Positions 11,501-19,989 of a stretch of 64,000 nucleotides of DNA are shown one piece after another. The notes under the pieces are model-generated. The model was not told the DNA's origin, did no database searches, and saw nothing but the letters and a program-made list of their open reading frames with translations. This stretch comes from Stomorhina lunata. Taxonomy: Eukaryota; Arthropoda; Insecta; Diptera; Rhiniidae. The stretch spans positions 16,635,384 through 16,699,383 of the forward strand of contig OW121743.1 of NCBI GenBank assembly GCA_933228675.1. Direction: 5' to 3'. Position 1 is the first letter of the stretch. Every line of letters begins with the position of its first letter. Position numbers and translations under genes: made by a program.

Positions 11501-12457
11501 ACCAATAGTTAAAGTTACACCTCTGGTCTTGATTTTACAAACTCCTTTACCCTTAGCTTGAGAACTGTTTCCATTTGCAACACTAATTGATTGACCGCAT
11601 TCATTATAATTGATTTCACTAAAAAGCTTCTTGTCATGGGCAATATGACAACTTGCACCCGAATCTACTATCCATGTACCTTGAGTTTCACCAGAAAATT
11701 GAGTCATCAGCACGTATTTATCTTCATTATCTTCAACTTTTTCAATAATATTTGCTGTTTTCTGATTTTTCTTGCACCAGTTTATGTATTTATAACAATC
11801 CTTCTTGAGGTGACCACTCTTCTTACAAAAGAAACAAGTTTTGCCTTCAAATTTCTTCACTGTTTTTGACTTTAAAGCGGAAACGTTAGAAGAATCATTT
11901 CGGGATGCTCTTTTGAAATATTCTTCCAATAATTTTGCTTTAACCATTTCCATTGTCAAATCTTTATCTGGTCTTACCTCAAGAGCAGTAATTAAACTAT
12001 CATAGCTAGATGGAAGGCTGCTTAAAATCATGGAAACTTGCCAATCTTCTGAAAAATCTTGATTTCCAATTGCTTTTAATTTATCGAACAGTTCCATCAT
12101 TGAATTTATGTGCAATTCCATATTCTCACCTTCGCCTAATTGCATGCTGCATATTTTTCGCATTAGGTGCACTTTTGAACTTAATGTGACACGTTCATGC
12201 TGTTTCTGTAGGTTTTGCCATGCATCCTTAGCTAATCTTTCATTGCGAATATGAATGAGTTGAGAATCTTCAACACATAAACTCAAGACAGCAAAGGCTT
12301 CCATATTTTTCTTCCTCCACGAATCTGTGTCTTGAACAGGATCTTCAAATACATACCACAGATCTTCTTTAATGAGGAACATCTTCATCTTGAATTTCCA
12401 GTTGTAATAGTTGTCTTGATTGAGCTTTTCTATTCCATAAAATTTATTTTCGCTCAT
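8510..12457 (-). CDS. Copia gag-pol polyprotein, 1315 aa
   Basis: A single uninterrupted frame in Ty1/copia order. A Gag region (about 1-200) is followed by a CCHC zinc knuckle near 207-221 (CFFCKKSGHLKKDC) and an aspartic protease with WIVDSGASCH near 262. Next come the integrase HHCC (about 390-435) and core (HSDVCGPIS, then SDRGGEY, then PQQNGVAERKNRTL). The reverse transcriptase has KARLVAQGYNQ, VKTAFLNGDL and the catalytic YVDDM. RNase H carries DADWGENKTDRKSHSGY, AEAEF and EDNQS, and a KHIDIKYHF block lies near the end. Length is usual for copia. Start is the first ATG after the primer site. All catalytic motifs I can check are present, so it is likely functional. Confidence 0.97.
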   Translation of the reverse strand: MSENKFYGIEKLNQDNYYNWKFKMKMFLIKEDLWYVFEDPVQDTDSWRKKNMEAFAVLSLCVEDSQLIHIRNERLAKDAWQNLQKQHERVTLSSKVHLMRKICSMQLGEGENMELHINSMMELFDKLKAIGNQDFSEDWQVSMILSSLPSSYDSLITALEVRPDKDLTMEMVKAKLLEEYFKRASRNDSSNVSALKSKTVKKFEGKTCFFCKKSGHLKKDCYKYINWCKKNQKTANIIEKVEDNEDKYVLMTQFSGETQGTWIVDSGASCHIAHDKKLFSEINYNECGQSISVANGNSSQAKGKGVCKIKTRGVTLTIGDVYYVPDFNSNLLSVRKITEKGFIVKFVKNECILERNDKIICKAYLKNSLYTFNAISEKAFTVQNCNKGCIHYWHRVLGHHNEDGIKKLIQNDLAKDIKIIECKDHSNICEICLQGKLARSPFPKESFSRSENCFDLIHSDVCGPISPLTCSGYKYFVTFIDDHSRYCAVYLLKTKGEVYGKIVEFWNLVKNQVGCYPKTIRSDRGGEYIAENVKQFLSRCGTKIQYSVPYSPQQNGVAERKNRTLMEMVKCMLIDSNLDKSYWGEALMFANYVQNRLPSRSISKTPYEIRYGMKPSLKDIHTFGSLCYVHVPKEKRKKLDLKAIQKIFIGVDFNSKGLRVCDPTTNKVQISRDVVFIDQKETIKEIPQNSKDVVYFPMSSPKVNEVPSADVEVSADNVEDIESETENQDVSHIDESEGESDSTVVSVSSTTSRNQVSDSEWSGTSENFEDAIQSPVPVQRVSTRVNKGVRPSRYQINSAIMTPDPSNFNEAISIKEEKSQWIGAMQEELKSIKENHTWDLVDLPPGRKAIGCKWVYKKKLNEKGEIDRFKARLVAQGYNQKYGIDYDAVFAPVVKQTTTRILFSIAGKQKMKVFHFDVKTAFLNGDLEETIYMKQPPGFISEQNPNKVCLLKKSLYGLKQAARSWNQCTHKALIEFKFKQSILDPCLYTRKSKEGMDYILVYVDDMIIASKDIKFIEEIFKMLNSKFVMSNLGPIKHYLGMEVTQDKDGNFLLSQEQYIRKIVNEFGLQESKTSDIPLIPSYNKTLDSERLLDNKIYQKAIGSLLYLSVNTRPDITASVAILAQKIQAPSKEDWNEVKRVIKYLKGSANLSLKLSSSTENNNLFGYVDADWGENKTDRKSHSGYVFYLNGGVVNWSCRKQSCVSLSTAEAEFIALSEACKEVKWIHGLLQEMGHIVNTPITIMEDNQSCNKMVLNEKFNARSKHIDIKYHFVKDFCIQNFVNLKYCPTDKMIADVLTKPLPKPQLLMLRTLLGLS

Positions 12458-12592
12458 CTTAAATCTTGAGGTCTTTAATATTTTCTTTCTTGAGTCTTGA
12501 AATTTACCTTTCTTGAGCTTTCTTTCTTGAATAACTGCTTATCTTGATGCCCTTATTCCTTTATCTTTAAACCGTCTTTATGAAACAACAAT

Positions 12593-12603
12593 GGCCCATA
12601 ACC
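12593..12603 (-). promoter_or_regulatory. Primer-binding site (half initiator-tRNA-Met type)
   Basis: On the minus strand GGTTATGGGCC lies directly after the 5' LTR. It matches the complement of the anticodon arm of initiator tRNA-Met, the internal primer known for Drosophila copia, rather than a tRNA 3' end. Confidence 0.75.
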
Positions 12604-12776
12604 TATTGTAAATATTGTTTCAGATTTAAAGATTTTTAGAAAAAACTTAATTTATTTAATTATATTTTTTTATTTCGAAAATTTTCTTCTTTTCTTCACA
12701 AAATATTCAAAGCTTATAAGTATAAATTACAAATTTAAAACAAGTTAAATTATAAACAAAGTATTTTGTTTCTACA
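12604..12776 (-). repeat. 5' LTR of copia element (173 bp)
   Basis: Same ends and sequence as 8316-8489 except for one fewer T in a homopolymer. It is flanked outside by ATATT at 12777-12781. The promoter should lie within it, but I cannot place a start site. Confidence 0.9.
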
Positions 12777-13108
12777 ATATTTTCATTCGTTTTGTGTGTG
12801 ACTTGTACCGTTATTTCAAGTAAAGAACAAGTGTGTCCTTAGTTTTGCGTTGCCATATTATAGGTTTTTCAAATACAACTAGATTTTTTTAGGAATGTAT
12901 TAAAAAGACCAAATCTTTTCTTATGCTGAAATTAAGAGCAACATTAAAGCCAATAGTATACAATAGTATTGTAATAACATTATTGCTATTACAACAGAAA
13001 ATTTGTAAAATATAAAAAAGAAGCAAGTGTGTCCTTAGTTTTGCGGCACACTGTATGTAAGTGGTTTCCATAGTATTTATTTTGAACAAAATTCGGTATC
13101 GTAACCTG

Positions 13109-14797
13109 GGCCCTATTCCACGAAACAACTTATCAACTTTTCACTTTGCACTATCAAATTGTATTTTTTGGCAAAGTGATAACTGTTTGTGTTCCACAAA
13201 ATTCTTTGCAAATCTCTCTTAGTACCAATAAAATTTTTGCTCCCTTTGCAAAGGCTTTGCTCGCTCTTGCAAAGTTTTTGAGCTCTCTTGAAAAGTGAAT
13301 GTGAAAAGTGATCCACAAAGCATTAAACCTACTTTGCATTTGCTTGTTATCATTTTTCACTTTGCGTTAAAGATTAATTGTCAAAATGAGCCGCAAGATA
13401 CAAATAAAAAAAAAATAACTTGCAGTGCTCTCGCATGATCCATATTAATAAGGATACCGTTCCATTCTTCAGCATTTTCTAGATCTAATTCATCGATTTC
13501 ACCGTCAGTGTCTTCAGTAGACGGCATGTTTTCACTACTTCTTCCAATGATACAGGCAATATTGTGTAAGATGGCACATACAATTACTACCTTTCCTGCA
13601 AACTCGCAGGTAATTTAGACACGGAAATTTTTCTTTAAGAATGCCAAAACAATTATGCGCCGTGTCTTTTTGTGGCAACGGTTGAAAGCCTCTTTAGCAG
13701 AGTTATCAGGTTTCCAGCGTAATCAACTAATTTTTCAATCCGTAACCACTATCACCCAAAACAACAGCATCTGGAAATGGTCTCCATCCATTGTCAAATC
13801 TTTGACTTATAGCCGAATTCCGTAAAACTCTTGAATCATGAACACTACCCGGCCAACTTGCATTTACACCGTAAAATGTTCAGTCTGGCCCGCATATCAT
13901 CATTACATTTAATGAATGGTTACTATGCCGGTTCACATATGCTTCCTCGTGTAATGAAGGCGCATCAATTTTAACGATTGTGCTATCCACACAACTACAT
14001 ACACAGGGGATTCCACCCTTAAAAAAACTTTTCAGCAATACCACTAACGTCATCGGGAAACCGCACTGTGTTTTTAAATGAAACGTCTATTAAAATGTCA
14101 ACAACCTTATGGATAGTTCTGCAAACCGTTGATTTTGCAACACCATGCATAGCTGAGACTCCATGGTACTGGCAACCATTTCCAAGCCAATGCAGGCACA
14201 GTAGCAGTTGATTTTCAGCAGATCATGACTGTGTTGTGTTTTGTGCTCTAATTTTTCTTTAATTTTACTTCAAATAAAATCAACTTGGATTTTATTTAAT
14301 CTAAAGCACTCTTTAAAATTAAAGTTTTGTAGTCCCGAAAAATTAATTCTGTCTCTATAATTTCTTCTTATAACCACTTCTTCACGATCGTCGATCAAAA
14401 ACTTACGTCTTAACATTTTGAAAGTTTCACTAGTTATAACAATATAAATTTGCAAAGAGATCGTTTACCTTGCAAATCTTTGATAAATTTATAGAAATTT
14501 GCTTCGCGAAAATATAATTTACAGTTTTTGTGGAACGAAACAGCTTAATTAATTGCAAAGTCTTTGCAAATTACACTTTTCAATTTTAGCTTTGCACTTT
14601 GCAAAAGACGACGTACATGGAACAGAAATTGCAAAGAGAATAAAAAAATTGTTAAGAGTTTGCAAATTATACTTATCAGTTTTAACTTATCACTTATCAA
14701 ACTTTATAGTTCTGAGGAACATAAAGTTTTGCTAATTGTCGAAAAATTTTATAAGTGCAAAGTGAAGAGTTGATAAGTTGTTTCGTGGAATAGGGCC
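13109..14797 (-). mobile_element. PIF/Harbinger DNA transposon relic (~1.7 kb)
   Basis: The ends are long, nearly perfect inverted repeats starting GGCCCTATTCCACGAAACAA, flanked by CTG at 13106-13108 and 14798-14800 (3-bp duplication, the size expected for this superfamily). Subterminal regions repeat TTGCAAAG words. The middle encodes a decayed Harbinger transposase on the minus strand. It is inserted in family A copy 2. Confidence 0.85.
13430..14240 (-). pseudogene. HARBI1-like transposase pseudogene
   Basis: Translating the minus strand in shifting frames gives the order typical of PIF/Harbinger nucleases. It runs from a helical block with GVAKSTVCRTIHKVVD, through GIPCVCSCVDSTIVKIDAP and YVNRHSNHSLNVMM, to VVLGDSGYG near 13755. 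A histidine block near 13570 corresponds to the family's C-terminal LHN motif. Several stops and frame changes are present and no long frame survives, so it cannot be active. Confidence 0.8.
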
Positions 14798-14970
14798 CTG
14801 GTATGGTTTTATATTAAAAGTTGTTAAGTGCTTTTCGTTTAGCTTAATATTTAGTTAGGAAAAACATGCTGCCAGTAATACGACAGGTCCATTTATTTTG
14901 TTAGGAGTTCCTAATGCATCTACCGTATATAAAGTCTGGACGTTGGTGCAGTCTTAATATGCTGCTTGTA

Positions 14971-16252
14971 TCGGGTGTTTTTTATTGAGGTATAGAACTT
15001 TAAGTTGGCATCACTTTTTTAACTGGCGGCCATTTTGTCAGCTGTCAAGTGATTAATATTTAGTTTGGTTTGCCATTTCATCATGAACAGGTTGACAAAA
15101 GAACAACGCTTGCAAATCAAATTTATTTCGAAAATAATGGTTCAGTTCGCGAAGTTTACCGCAAGCTCCGTCTATTTTATGGTCGACATAATCGTCCATC
15201 AGAGCAATTAATTCGGTTAACCATGGATCGTTTTCACACTACGTTTACTCTATGTGATAATACGCATCCGCAGCGACGTCGAACAGTGCGCACCGAAGAA
15301 ACAATTGCCGCTGTAGAGCAAAGTGTTGAAGAGGACCCGAATGCACAGCAATTGGAGCTTTGTCCATCAACTTTATGGAAGATTTTGCGCAAAGATCTTG
15401 GCTTGCGACCTTACAAGATCCAGCTTGTGCAAGAATTAAAGCCGCGAGACCATGCAATGCGTCGTGATTTTGGTGTATGGGCCGAAAATGAGATTGATCT
15501 CGATGCTGATTTTCATCGCAAAATTTTGTTCAGTGATGAGGCTCATTTTTGATTGAATGGCTACGTCAACAAGCAAAATTGCCGCATTTGGAGTGAAGAG
15601 AATCCACATGAGACCCTTGAGACGCCATTACATCCACAAAAACTGACTGTTTGGTGTGCTCTATGGGCTGGTGGAGTCATTGGGCCATACTTCTTCCGAA
15701 ATAATGCTGGAGAGTCAGTTACCATAAATGGAGACCGGTATAGAGCTATGATAACCGACTATTTTGTTCCCCAATTGGATGGCATGAATGTGGATGAGTT
15801 GTGGTTCCAACAAGACGGCGCTACATGCCACACAGCGCACGTCACAATTGATTTATTGAAGGAAACATTCGATGAGCGCATAATTTCGCGGAATGGACCT
15901 GTCAATTGGCCACCAAGATCGTGCGATTTGACACCACTGGATTATTTTCTTTGGGGATATGTGAAGTCGCTCGTCTACGCCAACAAACCAGAAACGTTAG
16001 GGGACTTGGAAGCCAACATTCGTGGCGGTATTGCCAACATACGGCCCCATATGCTCGAAAAAGTAGTTGAAAATTGGACCTGTAGAATTGGCTTTATTCG
16101 AGCCAGCCGCGGCGGCCACATGCCCGAAATCATATTTAAACATTAATGGCATAAAATTATCCTTCCAATAAAGCCAAATTGATGGACATTAAAACGATTT
16201 TCTTGTATTTTATTTCAATTCGAAGTTCTATGCCTCTAAAAAAAACACCCAT
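14971..16252 (+). mobile_element. IS630-Tc1-mariner element of DD41D (rosa-like) type, 1282 bp
   Basis: Inverted ends of about 32 bp (CGGGTGTTTTTTATTGAGGT on the left, a diverged complement on the right) are flanked by TA at 14969-14970 and 16253-16254. The element is inserted in family A copy 2 at a TA inside a conserved family A block. It encodes one nearly intact transposase. Confidence 0.88.
15083..16146 (+). pseudogene. DD41D mariner-like transposase with one frameshift and one stop
   Basis: The natural start is probably the ATG at 15083 (MNRLTKEQRLQI). A one-base slip near 15117-15125 moves it into the frame that continues IYFENNGSVREVYRKLR. The first catalytic Asp is in ILFSDEAHF; the stop TGA at 15550-15552 follows at a place where the relative at 60653-61494 has a His codon. 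The frame then continues to 16146 with the second Asp in FQQDGATCHTA and the third in SCDLTPLDYFLWG. Those two are 41 residues apart, the DD41D spacing of the rosa group. Only two lesions, so decay is recent. Confidence 0.85.
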
Positions 16253-16308
16253 TACCTCCAAATCTTTTTGATTGTAGATTTAAAAAAAGGGGATGTTATA
16301 TATATATT

Positions 16309-16519
16309 ACACGCTTCTTGCGATCGTCAATAAAGCACCATTAGTTTAAATACTAATTACTGAGTTTTATTCACTAAAAATGAATTAAATTAATTTTACA
16401 AGAAAGTAGTGTTTTTACAAATTAAAGATTTTTAGAAGAATGTCCCGTTTTTTCTTATGTGGTGCTAACGTAGTGATTTTAGAAACGCTAGAATTAAAAA
16501 CTTATTTGCAGAGCTGCCA
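16309..16519. mobile_element. ~210-bp insertion, possible solo LTR
   Basis: This block is missing from the other family A copies, where a TATATA-rich stretch is continuous. It ends near GAGCTGCCACA and contains AATAAA-like signals on both strands. The target is a TA repeat, so the duplication cannot be delimited. A solo LTR is one explanation; a small unclassified element is another. Confidence 0.35.
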
Positions 16520-17229
16520 CATATATATAAGAATTATAGCCAAATGTTGACCGATTATAACAACATTTTACACACTGGTTGGTTTTTATACAGAGCTTAT
16601 TCTTGCACAATTTTGTGGTCATAGCTGTCATAGTTTCTAATCTAATACCTTTCAACTGGCCTTTATCAGCATTAACGTGTTTCCCCGATGGGAGCTCTAA
16701 ACAAATGTGAACCGATTTCTTCCATTTTCAATACACAACTTTTTCAAGATATTGAAAATACTTATGTAAAATTTTGACGCTGTAGCCATTTTCGTTAAGG
16801 CGCTATCGCACCTTTATCTGACGGGCATAAACCTCCTTTTCTTTTTGTATTTTTGTCTTTCCGTAAGTTTATTTATATGGGAGCTATGGTCAAATCGTGA
16901 CCGATTGTTGACATTGACATAAGACTTCCTTGTGCTAAATTTAGTGGCCAAAGCTATTACAGTTTATCATTTACTGACATTTAAGTGTATTTCAGGTGGA
17001 TTTTAGGCTGTTTCTGTAAGTTTTTTGTATGGGAGCTATGGTTAAATGTGAACCGATTTCGATGAAATTTTATATCCTACCAAATGCTTATGGAATGTAA
17101 TAGGCAGTGTTGCCTTTATTTTTCCACGCTTTCCCGCCAAGTAAGGGTGTTTAAATCGCTAGAAACAGCTAAAAACAATCGATTTAGCGGGAAATAATAA
17201 AAAATAAAGCGAAATCATTAGACCACGGG

Positions 17230-17990
17230 AGTGACAAAACCTTCAATGCAAATTCAGAATTTTCTTTAAACGGGTTATGATGCCGTTCCATATAACATTT
17301 AAGTGAAAGTAAAGTTGTCGTCCTAGATATTTACAAGGCGTTCGATAGAGTGTAACGTACACCATTTTTATCAAAATTTTTTGCTTTTGGTGTCGGTAAT
17401 ACCTTCTCTCATCAAACGAGTTCAAAATCAATTCAGGGGTGCCTTAAGACTCTAAACTTTCTCCTACTCTATTTCTTCTTATACCTACATATACCTTCAA
17501 CGTCAAACTTCCAATTCAAGTGCATAGGTTTTCTTAAACGGTGTACGAGATACTGATCTCCTTAAACATTACAGCACCTATATCCGACCAAAAATGGATT
17601 ACAACTCTCATGTATGGGCCGGTGCTTCAAAGTCTATTTTGGAGCTTTTCGATGCCAGTTGGGTATCCAACTCTTTTTACTCACTGGAGCACCGCCGCAA
17701 TGTGGAATATATTACATTTTTCTATAGGTACTACTTTGGAATGTGTTCTTACGAATTCAGGGACCTCGTTCCCGAAACCCGAAGATTCTTGTGCAACACA
17801 CGTCAATCCGTTAGATCACAAGCATTTGTGATCAACAACTTCTCTCGCAGAAGTTTTTCTTGCCAGTTGCAATAATAAGATAATTCAAACCTAATGTCCA
17901 CAAACTCTACTCCCTCTATTCTCCTTCCGACAACCTATTTTTCTAGTTCCAACACAATGCATAGCATAAGTACTAAGAATCAAATTGATC
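17230..17990 (+). pseudogene. Decayed LINE reverse-transcriptase fragments
   Basis: Translations show VVVLDIYKAFDRV near 17315 and a decayed GVP-x-x-S-x-LSPTLFLL block near 17440. The C-terminal block EHRRNVEYITFFYRYYFGMC lies near 17685, and the tail near 17880-17940 matches the 3' ends at 38530 and 61750. There are many frame changes and the middle is deleted. It is the same non-LTR family as 61743-63560, in the opposite orientation. Confidence 0.75.
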
Positions 17991-18389
17991 ACATAAACTC
18001 AAAGTGGCGATCATGTTTGCTTTGAAAGTGATCAAGTAGTTTCAGTGGACTAGGTGTCCTGGGCTGACCTGTATAGAGAATGGCTAATTAGCGGTTTTCA
18101 GGCGGATAGCGACACACTCATAAATTGATCAACATCTTAACGATTAAGAAGAGCAACAGATTTAGCATCTGGGCACCCAGAAGATGTCGCAAAGATACTA
18201 TATATGAATTTAATGGCGGCCTAACTGTCGAAACAAAAACGAATATCTCCGTCGTATAAACTGTGGTATCTTAGCCACTTGGTCGTTTTGTATATTACCA
18301 ATATCTTAACCTGAAGGACACTACAGAGATCAGGCTGCTTAAAACCGATTTCCTTTTCCAATAAGGCTATAAGGAAGACCATCTCCCAC

Positions 18390-18900
18390 ACTCTCACACC
18401 CTTCTTCGACTTAGATCAGTCCGAGTATATCTAAAGAAACCCATCCTTAGAGGAAATATGATCTCCAGAGATATTTACTGTAAAGGTATGCTAGGCGGAT
18501 GACTAACCTGGTATACCGCAGCGGTTCGCGAACAGATTTCTTTCTCTAATAACACTTTTTCAAATTAGATCCGTTCGTATATACCTCTAGAACCCATCTT
18601 CAGAGAAAGTAGGATCTTCAGAGCCAGTTAGGTATAGCAAAGAATGCCTTGAAGGTCGTCGTCCTAATGGCATCAGTTGAGTGCAGGCCTCCAGACAAGC
18701 GCACCGTACATCAATATAGATTTGACGACCATTTCGACAAACCGTGCGGTAGTATTTGTAGGGTTTAAACCACAAGAGTGAAATATATGCTTTAGACACC
18801 CTAGTTGGAGTGTTCAGGCTCTAGGACAATTTCTAGTCTAGAATGACCCCAAAATCTTTGGAATGGTCAGTTGTTACAAGTTTTGCACCGTTCAAGCTTA
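18390..18900 (-). pseudogene. Degenerate LINE (Jockey/I-like) reverse-transcriptase tail
   Basis: On the minus strand the segment near 18660-18800 reads as a broken KSILMYGALVWRPAL block. This is the typical end of the reverse-transcriptase domain in Jockey/I-type LINEs (RP-x-L-x-YG-x-x-VW). Upstream and downstream frames are full of stops. Low sequence quality makes the family uncertain. Confidence 0.5.
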
Positions 18901-18959
18901 AAATAGCAAATATTGGAGAATAAAACAAATATCCAATTAATTTTGAATCATTCTATTGA

Positions 18960-19240
18960 TTTTGTCCGATAAACACAAGATCAAATGCATAGTTTACGAT
19001 TCAATTAATTTTGATTAATTTTCAGTCGTATCAACTTAGAAACCTTCGTTGACTCTTGCGCCACAATTTTGCTTAAGATCATAACATGATCAAATGCAAA
19101 GTTTACGATATAATTCAATTTGAGTAATTTCTAGTAGCGCCACCTGTCGGAAATTGGTTATAACAACTTAGAAACCTTCGTCGGCTCATGCGCAACAAAT
19201 TTGCTAAAGATCATAACATGATCAAATGCATAGCATACTA
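18960..19240 (-). repeat. Family A fragment (internal tandem repeat)
   Basis: The segment carries two copies of the ~131-bp family A internal repeat in reverse orientation (word GCGCCACCTGTCGGAAAT near 19136). Neither end of family A is present, so this is an isolated fragment. Confidence 0.65.
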
Positions 19241-19985
19241 TTCTATAAAGTACAAACATTCATTTTTATATATTTTGACTATTGTAACTACAATTAAAAT
19301 TTTCCCACTTGTTGATATTTTCCCAGTTGTTAAAAAAAAACTTCATTCTTATAAGCATTGAATTTAAATTAATTTGAAAATAATTCTGTCACAAAAAAAA
19401 TAATTTTCTTTCGAACATTTTTCATATTTTTTAGAGGCAAAAACAAGCTAAAATTTTCGATACCAAATCAAAATTTTTTTCTAAGATGTGATATTTACAA
19501 TCAACATAAAAATTATATTACTCAAAAAATTAGATAATTGTAGCTCATAAAAAAATATGTGAACCTCACTGCGCTCCCTATGGACCTTGTTGCAGATCTT
19601 ACGGTCGTTTTGAAGTTAGTGCATTAGTAAAATTTTGTATTTTTTAAATGTGTCTTTGAATGATGGCTTTTTTATTTAAAACAAATCTGTATCGAATGTT
19701 GATGTCTTAACTAAACCTTAAACCGAAATGTTACAAATGTACGTAATTACATGACATATCTCAATATGCCACCACGCATACCAACATCGTCTCTTAAATC
19801 GGTAACGATCCTAAAAATGCCGCTTTGAATACACAAAAATCTTGATCCCTTACGGAAATAAAGAAATGTTTTTAGCATGATTTTGTATAGCTCTAAAACT
19901 TTGTATGCTAAATTTCAATTCGATTCGTGACTGTAAGAGGCGAAAATCTCCATTCCAGAACAACAATCTTAAAGGAGGTTCCCAA
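19241..19985. other. AT-rich gene-free stretch
   Basis: I see no gene, RNA or recognisable repeat. Confidence 0.4.
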
Positions 19986-19989
19986 AATA

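Larger units (their letters stand above)
8316..12776 (-). mobile_element. Complete Ty1/copia LTR retrotransposon, apparently intact
   Basis: The ~4.46-kb element has two near-identical LTRs, a 5-bp target duplication ATATT, and a primer site directly next to the 5' LTR. It also has a purine tract directly next to the 3' LTR and one uninterrupted gag-pol frame. It sits inside the Tc1 element, between the transposase start and the right end, on the minus strand. Nothing in the sequence disables it. Copia elements replicate through an RNA intermediate in cytoplasmic particles and integrate the cDNA. Confidence 0.95.
6478..13053 (-). mobile_element. Tc1-family DNA transposon with IR/DR ends, interrupted by a MITE and a copia element
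   Basis: Ends are CAGTG..CCGCAAAACTAAGG on the left and its reverse complement on the right, each next to a TA (6476-6477 and 13054-13055). A second, inner copy of the end word lies at about 7143-7165 and 12830-12851, giving the IR/DR layout known from some Tc1 elements. Removing the copia insertion (8316-12776 plus one 5-bp target copy) and the MITE (6617-7080) leaves about 1.65 kb, a normal Tc1 size. The transposase gene is on the minus strand and broken, so this copy is dead. Confidence 0.9.
6282..17100 (-). repeat. Interspersed repeat family A, copy 2, interrupted by three transposons
   Basis: Family A pieces in reverse orientation lie at 6282-6477, 13054-13108, 14798-14970 and 16253-17100. 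Read together without the insertions they follow the order seen reversed in the copy at 28108-29372. Each break coincides with a transposon carrying its own target duplication: Tc1 (TA), Harbinger (CTG), DD41D (TA). A further ~210-bp block at about 16309-16519 is absent from the other copies. The unit appears cut off near 17100. Confidence 0.8.
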
